From the NCBI RefSeq assembly GCF_004028095.1, contig NZ_SBHM01000006.1:124001-188000 (forward strand): DNA of 64,000 bases, written 5' to 3'. Position numbers and translations under genes: made by a program. Under the pieces are notes generated by a model. That model saw only the letters and a list, made by a program, of their open reading frames with translations. It was not told where the DNA came from and searched no databases. Of this stretch, positions 9,107-18,618 are shown piece by piece (within the stretch, counting starts at the first letter, position 1; every line of letters starts with the position of its first letter). This DNA is from Paenarthrobacter ureafaciens. GTDB taxonomy: Bacteria; Actinomycetota; Actinomycetes; Actinomycetales; Micrococcaceae.

Positions 9107-9988
9107 ATGAGAATCCCGGCGCGGCAGAGCTTGAACAACGGCGTGATGATGGACTCCGTGGGGTACGGGTTGTACAAAGTTCCCCCGAAGGACGCCGAGT
9201 CCCTGGTCAGCACCGCACTGGGGGAAGGCTACCGTCGCTTCGACACCGCGGCCATGTACGGCAACGAAGTAGGCGTCGGACGCGCGATCGGCGGGGCCAT
9301 CGGCGATGCCAACGAGGCGAACGTCGGGACCGGTGGTTCCGGTGAGGCGGTTCATGCCCTGGCCCGGGAGGACGTCTTTGTTACCACCAAGGTCTGGAAC
9401 GATGACCAGGGCTACGACGCTACCCTGCGCGCCTTCGACACCTCCATCGCCAATCTGGGCCTTGACTACGTGGATCTCTACCTCATCCACTGGCCCTGCG
9501 CCCGCCGCGGACTTTTTACTGAAACCTACAAGGCGCTCGAGACCCTTTACCGCGAAGGAAAAGTCCGGGCAATCGGCGTTTCGAACTTCCAGCCGGAGCA
9601 CCTGGCACGGCTGATGGAATCAGCCGAGGTCGTTCCTGCGGTTAACCAGATCGAGCTTCACCCGTGGTTGCAGCAGGCCAGGCTCCGCACCCTGCATGAA
9701 CAGCTGGGAATCCGCACCGAGGCCTGGAGCCCCCTCGGCCGGGGACAGGTCCTGGCCGACCCGGCCATCGCAGAGCTGGCCGACAAGCACCGGCGCACCC
9801 CGGCGCAGGTCATCATCCGGTGGCACCTCCAGCTGGGTAACCTGGTGATCCCCAAGGCAAGTTCGGCCGGGCGCATCAAGGAGAACTTTGCAGTTTTCGA
9901 TTTCGAGTTGGACCAGGACGACATGGACGGCATGGCCGCCCTCGAAAGACATCACCGGACAGGCTCGCATCCGGACACCGTGAACTAG
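9107..9988 (+). CDS. Aldo/keto reductase
   Basis: NADPH-dependent carbonyl reductase of the AKR superfamily (2,5-diketo-gluconate reductase-like). 293 residues. The full catalytic tetrad is present: Asp46 and Tyr51 in FDTAAMYGNE, Lys95 in VTTKVW, His128 in YLIHWP. The C-terminal cofactor segment reads VIPKASSAGRIKEN. A Gly/Ala-rich insert at about residues 63-85 lengthens the loop before the Lys strand compared with typical members. Starts at ATG 9107, or possibly ATG 9089, which overlaps the sorC stop. First gene of a four-gene operon. Substrate unknown. Confidence 0.9.
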   Translation: MRIPARQSLNNGVMMDSVGYGLYKVPPKDAESLVSTALGEGYRRFDTAAMYGNEVGVGRAIGGAIGDANEANVGTGGSGEAVHALAREDVFVTTKVWNDDQGYDATLRAFDTSIANLGLDYVDLYLIHWPCARRGLFTETYKALETLYREGKVRAIGVSNFQPEHLARLMESAEVVPAVNQIELHPWLQQARLRTLHEQLGIRTEAWSPLGRGQVLADPAIAELADKHRRTPAQVIIRWHLQLGNLVIPKASSAGRIKENFAVFDFELDQDDMDGMAALERHHRTGSHPDTVN

Positions 9989-9998
9989 GAACAACTGA

Positions 9999-10943
9999 AT
10001 GGAAAATGTGGACACCGCGCACACCCCTGAAGGTGCACAGGCCCCGGTCGAATTCTTCAGCAAGTCCCTGCCGGGACGGACCTCTGCCTCAACCATCGAC
10101 GTCGATGGAAGCAACGTAGCGTACTGGACATACGAGCCTGTGGAGGCGAAGGAGAACGCGAGGACAATCCTTGTCATCCACGGCTTCCGCGGGGACCATC
10201 ACGGACTCCTGCGGGTGGCGGACCAACTTCCCGATATGAGGCTGATCATGCCGGACCTACCGGCATTCGGCAGCTCGGAGCCCGTTGTTGGCGATGAACA
10301 CTCCGTAGCGCGCTATGGGATGTTCATCAAGCACTTCATGGAGGCCCTCGGGCTGGGCCCGGACACCGTCCTCCTTGGCCACTCCTTCGGATCCATCGTG
10401 GCCAGCCACTTCGCAGCCGACTACCCGGGCGCCGTCAACCCGCTCATCCTGGTCAACCCCATAGCTTCGCCGGCACTGGAGGGTCCCAAAGGCTTGATGA
10501 CCAAGCTGGCGGTCTTCTACTACTGGGCTGCTGCACGCTTGCCCAAGGCTCCGGGACTCGCCCTCCTCCGCAACCGGGTGGTGGTGCGTGTCATGAGCGT
10601 GACCATGGCAAAGACTAAGGACAAACAACTCCGCCGCTTCATCCACGGCCAGCACGACGCCTACTTCAGTGCCTTCGCCAACCGGGAAAGCCTCCTGGAG
10701 TCATTCAAAGCATCGGTCTCCGGGACAGTCGGGGACGTCGCAGAGAGGCTCAACCTGCCGGTCCTCCTGATCGCCGGTGAGAAAGACGAAATCGCCACGC
10801 TGCCGGACCAATACAAACTGATGGCGCTCCTGCCGGATGCGAGGCTGGAAGTGATTCCCGGCGTCGGGCATCTTATCCACTACGAAACCCCCGCCCCGGC
10901 CGCCGCCGCCATCCGCGACTTCCTGAAGGACAATCCCGCGTGA
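9999..10943 (+). CDS. Alpha/beta hydrolase
   Basis: Serine hydrolase of the alpha/beta fold, 314 residues. The nucleophile elbow GHSFGS places Ser129; the oxyanion region is VIHGFRGDHH at about 59-68; Asp263 (AGEKDE) and His291 (GVGHLIHYE) complete the triad. A cap of roughly residues 155-245 separates the core halves. No signal peptide, so cytoplasmic. AGGAA lies 7 bases before the ATG. The stop overlaps the next start by 4 bases (GTGA), so it is translationally coupled to the glycosyltransferase. The substrate, perhaps a lipid or ester linked to that enzyme's product, is unknown. Confidence 0.9.
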   Translation: MENVDTAHTPEGAQAPVEFFSKSLPGRTSASTIDVDGSNVAYWTYEPVEAKENARTILVIHGFRGDHHGLLRVADQLPDMRLIMPDLPAFGSSEPVVGDEHSVARYGMFIKHFMEALGLGPDTVLLGHSFGSIVASHFAADYPGAVNPLILVNPIASPALEGPKGLMTKLAVFYYWAAARLPKAPGLALLRNRVVVRVMSVTMAKTKDKQLRRFIHGQHDAYFSAFANRESLLESFKASVSGTVGDVAERLNLPVLLIAGEKDEIATLPDQYKLMALLPDARLEVIPGVGHLIHYETPAPAAAAIRDFLKDNPA

Positions 10944-12049
10944 AAATCGTTTTTGATGCCCGCTTCACCAGGACAGAGCACCATGACGGCATCAGCCGGT
11001 ACGGCTCCAGCCTGATCGCCGCGGTCTCCAAAATCGCCGATGTCACCATGCTCATCAGCGACCAGCGGCAACTCGCGCTGCTTCCCGATGTTCCCTACGT
11101 CATGATCAACAGCCCGCTGTCCCCCATGGAGCTGTTCGTGGCGGGGAAGGTCAATCCCTTGGGCGCGGACGTCGTCGTGTGCCCCATGCAGACCATGGGC
11201 ACGTGGGGCAGGCGGTACGGCTTGATCCTGACGCTGCATGACCTGATCTACTACGAACACCCCGCTCCCCCGGGGTTCCTTCCCGCACCCGTGCGTCTGC
11301 TGTGGCGGCTCTACCACAAGGCGTTCTGGCCGCAGCGGATGCTGTTGAACCGCGCGGACGTCGTGGCGACCATCAGCCGCACCACCGAAGCGCTGATGGC
11401 AAAGTACCGGCTGACCAACAGGCCGGTCCGCATCGTGGCCAACGCCCCGCAGGGCGGCCAAACACCGCGGAATCCGGCGGACGGCGCTGAAAAATCGCTC
11501 GTGTACATGGGCTCCTTCATGCCGTATAAGAACGTGGAAACGATGATCCGCGGCATGGCCGGCCTGCCCGACTACACCCTGCATTTGTTGAGCCGCATTA
11601 CCCCCGGACGCCGGGCCGAACTGGAGGCCCTGATACCGGACGGCGCCAAGGTGGAATTCCACAACGGGGTCACCGACGACGAATACGAGGATCTGCTGAG
11701 GCGGTCCACGGCCCTCATCAGCCTGTCGCGGGCCGAAGGGTACGGGCTTCCCTTGGTGGAGGCGATGGCTGTGGGCACTCCGGTGATTGCCAGTGACATC
11801 CCGATCTTCCGCGAAGTGGGCGCCGACGCCGTGAGCTTCGTCCATCCGGAATCACCGTCGGAATTCGCGGCCGCCGTAACCGCTTTGGACGAGCCCGGAG
11901 CTTGGCAGCGGCGCTCACTCAGGTCCGTGGAACGTGCCGCCGACTTTGATTGGGACGCCTCTGCACGCCAGCTTCTGGCTGCAGCCGAAGAAGCCATTGC
12001 CCTGCGCTCCCGCAAACGCCGCACCTCCCCCAGGAAGGACGCCCGATGA
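10940..12049 (+). CDS. Glycosyltransferase family 4 (GT-B fold)
   Basis: Retaining GT-B glycosyltransferase that uses a nucleotide-sugar donor; cytoplasmic or membrane-associated. 369 residues. The C-terminal donor-binding domain is typical: VYMGSFMPYKNVETM at about 190-205, SLSRAEGYGLPLVEAMAVGTPVIASD with the EX7E glutamates. The N-terminal acceptor domain starts directly with KIVFDARF. GTG start at 10940 overlaps the hydrolase stop (GTGA); the stop overlaps the next gene (ATGA). Acceptor unknown; mannosyl transfer to a lipid or glycan is the commonest activity of this group in actinobacteria. Confidence 0.9.
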   Translation: MKIVFDARFTRTEHHDGISRYGSSLIAAVSKIADVTMLISDQRQLALLPDVPYVMINSPLSPMELFVAGKVNPLGADVVVCPMQTMGTWGRRYGLILTLHDLIYYEHPAPPGFLPAPVRLLWRLYHKAFWPQRMLLNRADVVATISRTTEALMAKYRLTNRPVRIVANAPQGGQTPRNPADGAEKSLVYMGSFMPYKNVETMIRGMAGLPDYTLHLLSRITPGRRAELEALIPDGAKVEFHNGVTDDEYEDLLRRSTALISLSRAEGYGLPLVEAMAVGTPVIASDIPIFREVGADAVSFVHPESPSEFAAAVTALDEPGAWQRRSLRSVERAADFDWDASARQLLAAAEEAIALRSRKRRTSPRKDAR

Positions 12050-12828
12050 TCGAGATCCTGAGCCCCTCAGAAGTTACCAAAGCCAGGGTAACCGGCGCCT
12101 TGGTGGCCGATATCCTCTACACCCTGAAGAGCCGGACCACGGTCGGCACCAACTTGCTGGACATCGACCGCTGGACCAAGGAGATGATCCTCAAGGCCGG
12201 CGCCGAATCGTGTTACGTCGACTACGCGCCCTCCTTTGGACGGGGTCCCTTTGGGCATTACATCTGCACGGGTGTCAACGATGCTGTGCTCCACGGCCTC
12301 CCCCACGATTACAAACTGGCGGACGGTGACCTGCTGACCCTGGACCTGGCCGTGCTGAAAGACGGAGTAGCCGCCGACTCCGCCATCAGCTTCGTGGTTG
12401 GCGAATCAGCTCCCCCGTCAGGGGTTGCCATGATTGAGGCCACCGAACGGGCACTCAGTGCCGGCATAGCTGCGGCGGTCCCCGGCGCCCGCATCGGAGA
12501 CATCTCCCATGCCATAGGTTCGGTCCTGGGTGCTGCCGGCTACCCGGTCAACGTGGAGTTCGGCGGGCACGGCATCGGTTCCACCATGCACCAGGACCCG
12601 CACGTTCCCAACACCGGCAGGCCCGGGCGCGGTTACGAACTCAGGCCAGGGCTGCTGCTCGCCCTGGAGCCCTGGGTCATGGAAGACACCGCCAAGCTGG
12701 TCACGGACGCAGACGGCTGGACGCTCCGGAGTGCTACCGGGTGCCTGACCGCCCACAGTGAACACACCATTGCCATCACGGATTCGGGTGCCGAGATACT
12801 GACGCTCCCCACGGGCACGCTGCTGTAG
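12046..12828 (+). CDS. map: Methionine aminopeptidase type I, last gene of the akr-hydrolase-GT4 operon
   Basis: Removes the initiator Met from nascent proteins; pita-bread fold with two metal ions. 260 residues. All five metal ligands are present: Asp100, Asp111, His175 (GGHGIG), Glu208 (LALEPW) and Glu239 (HSEHT). The substrate-contact His83 lies in VLHGLP. The ATG at 12046 overlaps the glycosyltransferase stop (ATGA). The usual actinobacterial map lies with adk and secY, and a second with ispG; this one, buried in a glycosyltransferase operon, is probably an extra paralog, but the rest of the genome is not visible. It ends 4 bases before the convergent priA stop. Confidence 0.93.
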   Translation: MIEILSPSEVTKARVTGALVADILYTLKSRTTVGTNLLDIDRWTKEMILKAGAESCYVDYAPSFGRGPFGHYICTGVNDAVLHGLPHDYKLADGDLLTLDLAVLKDGVAADSAISFVVGESAPPSGVAMIEATERALSAGIAAAVPGARIGDISHAIGSVLGAAGYPVNVEFGGHGIGSTMHQDPHVPNTGRPGRGYELRPGLLLALEPWVMEDTAKLVTDADGWTLRSATGCLTAHSEHTIAITDSGAEILTLPTGTLL

Positions 12829-12832
12829 GCAA

Positions 12833-14956
12833 TCAGAGAACGTCCACGCCGTCCAAACGCAGTTGGACCGGACCGGCCACCCGCTTGGCCGCGTTGGCCG
12901 CCTTCACGGCCCGCATGGCCTGGGTGGCGTTGGCGGCCTCGGCGTAGGGAATGAAGTACAGCGTACGGACGTCCCTGTCTTCCGCTGCAGGGCCGTCCTC
13001 CCTTGCGGGGCCGGCGGGCTGGCTCCCGGACATCGCCAAGGGGGCCGGGCCTACACTCCGCAGCTTTGGCTGGCCGGACTGGCCGAGGAACGCGTCCAAA
13101 GCATCGGAAAAGTGCCCGACGTCGGCCCGGGGACCCGTGACGGAAGCCACCCGGACCGCTGGTGGGAGCTGCAGTTCCTTCCGGAGTTCCAGTTCCCGCG
13201 AGGCGTAGCCGGGCGCATCCCACCGCACCAACGCTCCAGTAGCTGTGGTGTCGTCCGCCGTGACAACCACGAGGCCGCCCTCGCGGGCCGGCCTGACCAA
13301 CGCTGCGGCGTTGAACCAACGGCGCACAGTGTCTTCACCGGCACGCAGGTTCTCGCGGCGAAGCAAGGAGCTTCCGTCCAGCAGCAAACAGGCGGCATAA
13401 CCGCCGTCGGCCACTGGTTCGGCACCAACCGTGGCAACCACCAGTGCAGGAGCGTCCGGCACACCGGCCTTGACGTGCTCCCCCGACGAGGTGACCACAG
13501 CATGGCCGGGGAATGCCCGGCCCAATTCCTCGGCGGTCCTGATGACCCCGGTTGCACCACGCCGCAGCCGGGTCCCCGTGCAATGGCTGCAACGCCACTG
13601 GGGCGCTGGAGTGGAACACCACCGGCAAGCCGGCATCGCTGACCCGCCTGCCATGGCAAGGGGTCCCTGACAGGCATTGCACCTGGCAGGCTCACGGCAT
13701 GTTTCGCACACCAGTGACGGTGCGTACCCGGCCCGTGCCACCTGGACCAGGACCGGGCCCCGTTCCAGGCCCGCTTTGGCGGCACGCCAAGCAGCACCGG
13801 GCAAACGTGCAATACGTGCGAGCGGATCCCGTTCCTGTTCGAAGCTGTCCGCGGTGTTCACGACCCTGGGCACGGTTGACCGGACGACAGTGCGCGGGGC
13901 CTCGACGGCCACCGCCCAGCGCAGGTCCACCAGCCGTTGGAGTTCCGTGCTGCGCGTGTGCGATGCGAGCAGGCACGCGGCGCCCTCCTGCTCGCTGCGC
14001 AGAAGCAGGACTTCCCGGGAATGGGCGTAAGGGGCGCGCTGATCAATGTGGAGGTCGTCCCCGTCATCCCAGCAGACCACAAGGCCCAAGTTCGCCACCG
14101 GCGCATAGGCAGCGGAGCGGGTTCCAACGGCAACCCCCGCTTCACCCCGCAGCAGCCGCAGGAAATTACGGTAGCGCGGTGTCTGGCCGTCGTCGGCCGT
14201 CAGCCGGGCAACATCACCCTCAGGCAAGACAGCGGCAAGGGCAGCTTCCACCCGGTCCAGGTCCCGGTAGTCGGGCACCACCACGACTGCGCCCCGGCCT
14301 GAGCTGCGGACCGCAGCGACGGCCGCGGCCAGCATGGCGGGCCAACCGTGCCGGCCATATCCCTGCAGCGCTGTCAGGACGGCTTTGGGCGCACCGCCCC
14401 CGGCCAGGTGGTGGAGGAAGGCAGGGCCGTTGCTGTACGCGCTCCACTCCGGCCCGGGCCCAACATCGGGCCCAACGCCAGATGTGGAGACAGGCCCAGG
14501 CGAGGTGCCCGCCTGGGCTTCTTTCTCCACCTTTGCCACCCGTGGCGGAATGGCCGTGCGGAGTACATCACTCAAAGTTCCGGCGTACCGTGAAGCCACC
14601 GCGGCGGCCAAGGCGTGGACGGCCGGCGTCAGCACGGGCACCGGCGACACCACCTTGTGCAGGGTGCTGAGCTCCTGCCCGGCCTCGGAGGTTTGGCGTC
14701 GCTCCGTGATGTATCCGCTGAGTTCCTGCCCGTTGAACTTCACCTTCACCCGCACGCCGGGGAGGGCCTTGCCTTCAAGTTCAGCGGGCACGCTGTAGTC
14801 GAAAGGCCGGTCCAAATGCGGGAGCGGAGATTCGAGCACTACGCGGGCAACGGGATCCGCTGCTGCCAACGGCGGCCCCTTCACGGGGGCTTTTGCAGGG
14901 AAACCCTGCAACAACGAAGGTTGCACCAAGGCAGGCCGGGATTCATGCTCCGCCAT
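12833..14956 (-). CDS. priA: PriA-like primosomal protein N' lacking helicase motifs
   Basis: PriA restarts stalled replication forks. About 707 residues. Present: the N-terminal 3'-DNA-binding domain (LPHLDRPFDYSVP, GVRVKVKFNG) and the zinc region with paired cysteines (CETCREPARCNAC, CRWC, CSHC). Missing: a Walker A GxxGxGKT; the equivalent stretch reads LQGYGRHGWPAML. The DEAH box is replaced by CWDDGDD. This ATPase-dead form is known in actinobacteria and is annotated there as a probable primosomal protein without helicase activity. The ATG at 14956 follows a near-perfect AAGGAGGTGA, so the 14 extra upstream codons are not used. Downstream of metK, convergent with map. Confidence 0.92.
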   Translation of the reverse strand: MAEHESRPALVQPSLLQGFPAKAPVKGPPLAAADPVARVVLESPLPHLDRPFDYSVPAELEGKALPGVRVKVKFNGQELSGYITERRQTSEAGQELSTLHKVVSPVPVLTPAVHALAAAVASRYAGTLSDVLRTAIPPRVAKVEKEAQAGTSPGPVSTSGVGPDVGPGPEWSAYSNGPAFLHHLAGGGAPKAVLTALQGYGRHGWPAMLAAAVAAVRSSGRGAVVVVPDYRDLDRVEAALAAVLPEGDVARLTADDGQTPRYRNFLRLLRGEAGVAVGTRSAAYAPVANLGLVVCWDDGDDLHIDQRAPYAHSREVLLLRSEQEGAACLLASHTRSTELQRLVDLRWAVAVEAPRTVVRSTVPRVVNTADSFEQERDPLARIARLPGAAWRAAKAGLERGPVLVQVARAGYAPSLVCETCREPARCNACQGPLAMAGGSAMPACRWCSTPAPQWRCSHCTGTRLRRGATGVIRTAEELGRAFPGHAVVTSSGEHVKAGVPDAPALVVATVGAEPVADGGYAACLLLDGSSLLRRENLRAGEDTVRRWFNAAALVRPAREGGLVVVTADDTTATGALVRWDAPGYASRELELRKELQLPPAVRVASVTGPRADVGHFSDALDAFLGQSGQPKLRSVGPAPLAMSGSQPAGPAREDGPAAEDRDVRTLYFIPYAEAANATQAMRAVKAANAAKRVAGPVQLRLDGVDVL

Positions 14957-15024
14957 GCACTTCACCTCCTTCTTGGAACGCCACCACAGAGTGGACACTG
15001 GCTTTGAGCCCCGCCTGAACGACG

Positions 15025-15059
15025 GATGCCCGCAGCGGGATCAACCCGCCACGGGCATC
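15025..15059 (-). terminator. Hairpin between metK and priA
   Basis: GATGCCCG at 15025 pairs with CGGGCATC ending at 15059, continued inward by GCGGG/CCCGC. It lies about 65 bases after the metK stop and 70 before the priA start. No U-run follows on the minus strand, so termination may be partial. Confidence 0.45.
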
Positions 15060-15125
15060 TCTGGCTCAAGCCAATCATGAGCCGCTGACATTATGTGGAC
15101 CTGGCGGCACGTGCGCGGCCGGGTG

Positions 15126-16355
15126 TCAGGCGTTGAAGAACTCCTTGAGGTCGGCCACGCGGTCGAGGCGTTCCCACGTGAAGTCCGGCTCTTCCCTGCC
15201 GAAGTGACCATGTGCGGCCGTCTTGGCATAGATGGGCCGCTTGAGGTCGAGGGCATCGATGATGGCCCGGGGACGGAGGTCGAAGATTTCGTCGATTGCC
15301 TCCGCAATCCTGGCCGGATCAACGGTTTCCGTTCCAAACGTCTCAACGTACGTACCCACCGGGCGGGCCTGGCCGATCGCGTAGGCGATTTGGATCTCTG
15401 CCCGCTTGGCGAGGCCGGCCGCCACGACGTTCTTCGCTACCCAGCGCATCGCGTAGGCTGCCGAGCGGTCCACCTTGGACGGGTCCTTGCCGGAGAACGC
15501 GCCGCCGCCGTGGCGGGCGAATCCGCCGTAGGTGTCCACAATGATCTTGCGGCCGGTCAGGCCGGCATCTCCCACGGGTCCGCCGATGACAAAGGCTCCC
15601 GCGGGGTTGAGGATGTTAGTGGCCCGGGAAAGGTCCAGGTTGGAGGCTGCAAGCACAGGTTCGATCACGTGGCTGGCAAGGTCCGCACGCAACTGGTCCA
15701 GTCCTGTTTCCTCGGCGTGCTGGCTGGAGATCACCACGGTTTCGACCGAAACCGGCCGGTCGCCGTCGTACCCTACCGTCACCTGCGTCTTGCCGTCGGG
15801 CCGCAAGTACGCAAGTTCGCCGCTTTTCCGGACCTCGGTGAGGCGTTCGGACAGGCGGTGCGCAAGCCAGATGGGCGTGGGCATGTAGGACGCAGTTTCA
15901 TCACTGGCGTAGCCGAACATGATCCCCTGGTCACCGGCGCCCTGGAGGTCGTAATCATCTTCCTGCCGCCCCTCCCGGGCTTCCAGGGAGTTGAAAACGC
16001 CACCCGCGATGTCATTGGACTGCTGGCCGATGGAAACGGACACACCGCATCGGGCACCATCGAAACCGTTGGCCGAGGAATCGTAGCCGATGCCAAGGAT
16101 GGTCTCGCGGACAATCTGGGGAATTTCCACGTAGGCGTCGGTGGTGACCTCGCCGGCCACATGCACCAGTCCGGTGGTAGCCATGGTCTCCACTGCCACC
16201 CGGGATTCGGGATCGGCGGCCAGCAGCGCGTCAAGGATGGCGTCACTGATTTGGTCGCAGATTTTGTCCGGGTGCCCTTCAGTGACCGACTCTGAGGTGA
16301 AGAGCCGGAGCTTGGACGGGTGGCCATGCGTTTGGTGGTGCAGCGGTAAAGTCAC
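15126..16355 (-). CDS. metK: S-adenosylmethionine synthetase
   Basis: Makes S-adenosylmethionine from methionine and ATP; cytoplasmic tetramer. 409 residues. The N-terminal SVTEGHPDK (His28) binds [12 protein letters not shown], the [12 protein letters not shown] loop, the KIIVDTYGG segment and [17 protein letters not shown] follow in order. The GTG at 16355 has AAGG 7 bases upstream. It lies 87 bases after coaBC on the same strand. I looked for a SAM riboswitch in that gap and saw none; it is too short. Confidence 0.97.
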   Translation of the reverse strand: MTLPLHHQTHGHPSKLRLFTSESVTEGHPDKICDQISDAILDALLAADPESRVAVETMATTGLVHVAGEVTTDAYVEIPQIVRETILGIGYDSSANGFDGARCGVSVSIGQQSNDIAGGVFNSLEAREGRQEDDYDLQGAGDQGIMFGYASDETASYMPTPIWLAHRLSERLTEVRKSGELAYLRPDGKTQVTVGYDGDRPVSVETVVISSQHAEETGLDQLRADLASHVIEPVLAASNLDLSRATNILNPAGAFVIGGPVGDAGLTGRKIIVDTYGGFARHGGGAFSGKDPSKVDRSAAYAMRWVAKNVVAAGLAKRAEIQIAYAIGQARPVGTYVETFGTETVDPARIAEAIDEIFDLRPRAIIDALDLKRPIYAKTAAHGHFGREEPDFTWERLDRVADLKEFFNA

Positions 16356-16442
16356 TCGACTACCTTACTGGGTTGCGGGACGACGGCATTTGCCGTGTGT
16401 CCCTTTGCTAAGAATTTCACAGCAGGGCTCGCCTGCAGGGAG

Positions 16443-17696
16443 CTATGGTGCGGGGAAGGCCGCGGACAGTTCGACGGCGGCACGGTCCACGACGGCGGCG
16501 GCGACGTCGGCCTTCGAGCCGGACGCCGTTTGCGGTTCGGCACCATGTCCGGAAAGGATGACCACGGAGTTGTCGTCCTGGCCGAATACCTTTCCAACGC
16601 CCACGTGGTTGACAACCAGAAGGTCACACCGTTTCCGCTTCAGTTTGGCGGTGGCATGTTGCAGCACATCGCCATGGGCGTCGCCTGTTTCGGCGGCAAA
16701 TCCGATGATCAGCTGCTGCCGGTCCGCGGCATTGCGGGCTTCTACGAGCTCCTGCAAAATGTCGGGGTTCCGGACCAGGCGGACGACCGGCGCTTCTTCG
16801 CCGTCGACCTTCTTGATTTTGGTGTCCGAGACATCCGCCGGCCGGAAGTCCGCTACCGCAGCAGCCATAATAACGACGTCGGAGTCCACTGCCGCTTTCA
16901 GGGCTGCCTCACGCAGCTCCAGGGCGGACTCAACGCGGACCAACTCGACGCCGGCCGGAGGTTCGATGTCCATGTGGGCCGCGAGGAACCGGACGGTTGC
17001 ACCTGCTGCCAGGGCTGCCGAGGCCAAGGCAGCTCCCTGCTTGCCCGAGGACCGGTTGCCCAGGAAGCGGACAGGGTCCAACGCTTCCCGTGTACCGCCC
17101 GCGGAGATGGTCACCACTTTTCCGGCCAACGGGCCAGGGCCGGCGCCGTACGCTGGACCAACGGGTGAACGGCTTCCCGCCAAGGCGATCGCGGCCTCGA
17201 AAATGACGTCGGGCTCAGGCAGGCGCCCCGGGCCGGAATCAGCGCCGGTGAGGCGGCCGACTGCGGGGTCCAGTACGGTCACCCCGCGGCTTCGCAGCGT
17301 CGCCACGTTGGCCTGGGTGGCCGCGTGCTGCCACATCTCCGTATGCATCGCCGGGGCAAACAGGACCGGACCGTGCGCCATGAGCAGCGTGTTGGTCAGG
17401 AGGTCGCCGGCTTGGCCCGTTGCTGCCTTCGCCAGGAGGTCCGCGGTGGCGGGGGCAATCACAATGAGGTCTGCCTCGTGGCCCAACCGCACATGGTTGA
17501 CCTTCTCGACGTCGTCGAAAACGCTGTTGCTCACAGGATTGCCGGACAACGCCTCCCACGTCGCGACACCTACGAACCGCAGGGCGGACTCGGTGGGAAT
17601 GACCGTGACTTGATGACCGGCTTCAGTAAAAAGCCGGAGGAGCGATGCAACCTTGTAGGCTGCGATCCCTCCCCCGACTCCGAGGACTATGCGCAC
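16443..17696 (-). CDS. coaBC: Bifunctional phosphopantothenoylcysteine decarboxylase/synthetase
   Basis: Catalyses two coenzyme A steps: ligation of cysteine to 4'-phosphopantothenate (CoaB, C-terminal) and decarboxylation (CoaC, N-terminal flavoprotein). 417 residues. CoaC is seen in LGVGGGIAAYK, the HVRLGHEADLIVIAPATA segment and APAMHTEMW, the PAMNxxMW site with His in place of Asn. CoaB is seen in TISAGGTREALDPVRF, NRSSGKQG and KLKRKRCDLLVVN. GTG start at 17696, 30 bases after rpoZ. The rpoZ-coaBC-metK-priA order is conserved in actinobacteria. Confidence 0.96.
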   Translation of the reverse strand: MRIVLGVGGGIAAYKVASLLRLFTEAGHQVTVIPTESALRFVGVATWEALSGNPVSNSVFDDVEKVNHVRLGHEADLIVIAPATADLLAKAATGQAGDLLTNTLLMAHGPVLFAPAMHTEMWQHAATQANVATLRSRGVTVLDPAVGRLTGADSGPGRLPEPDVIFEAAIALAGSRSPVGPAYGAGPGPLAGKVVTISAGGTREALDPVRFLGNRSSGKQGAALASAALAAGATVRFLAAHMDIEPPAGVELVRVESALELREAALKAAVDSDVVIMAAAVADFRPADVSDTKIKKVDGEEAPVVRLVRNPDILQELVEARNAADRQQLIIGFAAETGDAHGDVLQHATAKLKRKRCDLLVVNHVGVGKVFGQDDNSVVILSGHGAEPQTASGSKADVAAAVVDRAAVELSAAFPAP

Positions 17697-17726
17697 GTGA
17701 CCTCCGTCAACAGGCAGTCTGCTTGT

Positions 17727-17987
17727 TTATTCCGTGGGCTCGATGGGGGTCGAAACCAGGACGCCTTCATTGATCTCGCGCAGGGCGATGGAGAGCGACT
17801 TCTCGTTCAGCTTGGTGTCGACCAGCGGACCGACGTACTCGAACAGCCCCTCGTGCAGCTGGGCGTAGTAGGCGTTGATCTGGCGGGCACGCTTGGCGCC
17901 GAAGATGACCAGGCCGTACTTGGAATCGGCAGCCTCAAGCAGCGAATCGATCGGCGGGTTGATGATGCCTTCAAGGTTCGTGGACAC
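17727..17987 (-). CDS. rpoZ: RNA polymerase omega subunit
   Basis: Small assembly subunit that helps fold beta' into RNA polymerase. 86 residues, typical for actinobacteria. The conserved core is [28 protein letters not shown], residues 11-38, followed by an acidic tail. GTG start with GGAG 5 bases upstream. Lies 39 bases after gmk and 30 before coaBC, all co-directional. Confidence 0.94.
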   Translation of the reverse strand: MSTNLEGIINPPIDSLLEAADSKYGLVIFGAKRARQINAYYAQLHEGLFEYVGPLVDTKLNEKSLSIALREINEGVLVSTPIEPTE

Positions 17988-18026
17988 GAAATCTCCAAAT
18001 TCTAGCGGGCCGACAAGTGCAAGCGC

Positions 18027-18599
18027 TTAGCGCTCGTGCGGGGTAAGCCCCATGAGTGAAACAAGCTCGTCCGCTGCCCGGCGAACGTCGTCATTAATGA
18101 CGGTGTGGTCAAACTCCGGTTCAGCAGCAAGTTCCAGTTTAGCGGTTTCCAGCCTGCGCTGCTGTTCCTCGGCCGTTTCAGTGCCCCGGCCCACAAGCCG
18201 GCGCACCATTTCGTCCCACGTCGGGGGCGCCAGGAAGACGAACTTTGCCTCCGGCACAGCCTTTTTGACCTGGCGGGCGCCCTGGAGATCGATCTCCAGC
18301 AGCACCGACCTGCCCTCGGCGATGGCGGCGTCCACGGTGCTGCGAAGGGTGCCGTACCGGTTCCGTCCGTGCACCACGGCCCATTCAAGGAACTCCCCGG
18401 CGGCCACCAGCGATTCAAACTCCTCGGCCGTCTTGAAGAAGTAGTGGACGCCGTCCTTCTCGCCCGGCCGTGGAGCACGGGTGGTGGCTGAAACAGACAG
18501 CCACACCTCTGGATAGTTGTCCCTGATATAGGTGGATACGGTTCCCTTGCCCACGGCAGTGGGTCCTGCAAGGACAGTCAGTCCAGGTTTCGTGCTCAC
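18027..18599 (-). CDS. gmk: Guanylate kinase
   Basis: Phosphorylates GMP to GDP with ATP. 190 residues. The P-loop [10 protein letters not shown] is at about residues 11-20; [19 protein letters not shown] is the GMP-binding region; [11 protein letters not shown] and [14 protein letters not shown] follow. GTG start. It sits 19 bases after mihF and 39 before rpoZ, the conserved actinobacterial trio mihF-gmk-rpoZ. Confidence 0.96.
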   Translation of the reverse strand: MSTKPGLTVLAGPTAVGKGTVSTYIRDNYPEVWLSVSATTRAPRPGEKDGVHYFFKTAEEFESLVAAGEFLEWAVVHGRNRYGTLRSTVDAAIAEGRSVLLEIDLQGARQVKKAVPEAKFVFLAPPTWDEMVRRLVGRGTETAEEQQRRLETAKLELAAEPEFDHTVINDDVRRAADELVSLMGLTPHER

Positions 18600-18618
18600 G
18601 GATTCCTTCGAAAGATGC

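Noticed and set aside
12833..14956. priA as a pseudogene because its ATPase motifs are missing
   Set aside because: The frame is intact at full length with a strong ribosome-binding site, and the loss is general in actinobacteria.
16356..16442. SAM riboswitch upstream of metK
   Set aside because: Only 87 bases, and no SAM-I, SAM-II or SAM-IV core could be recognised.
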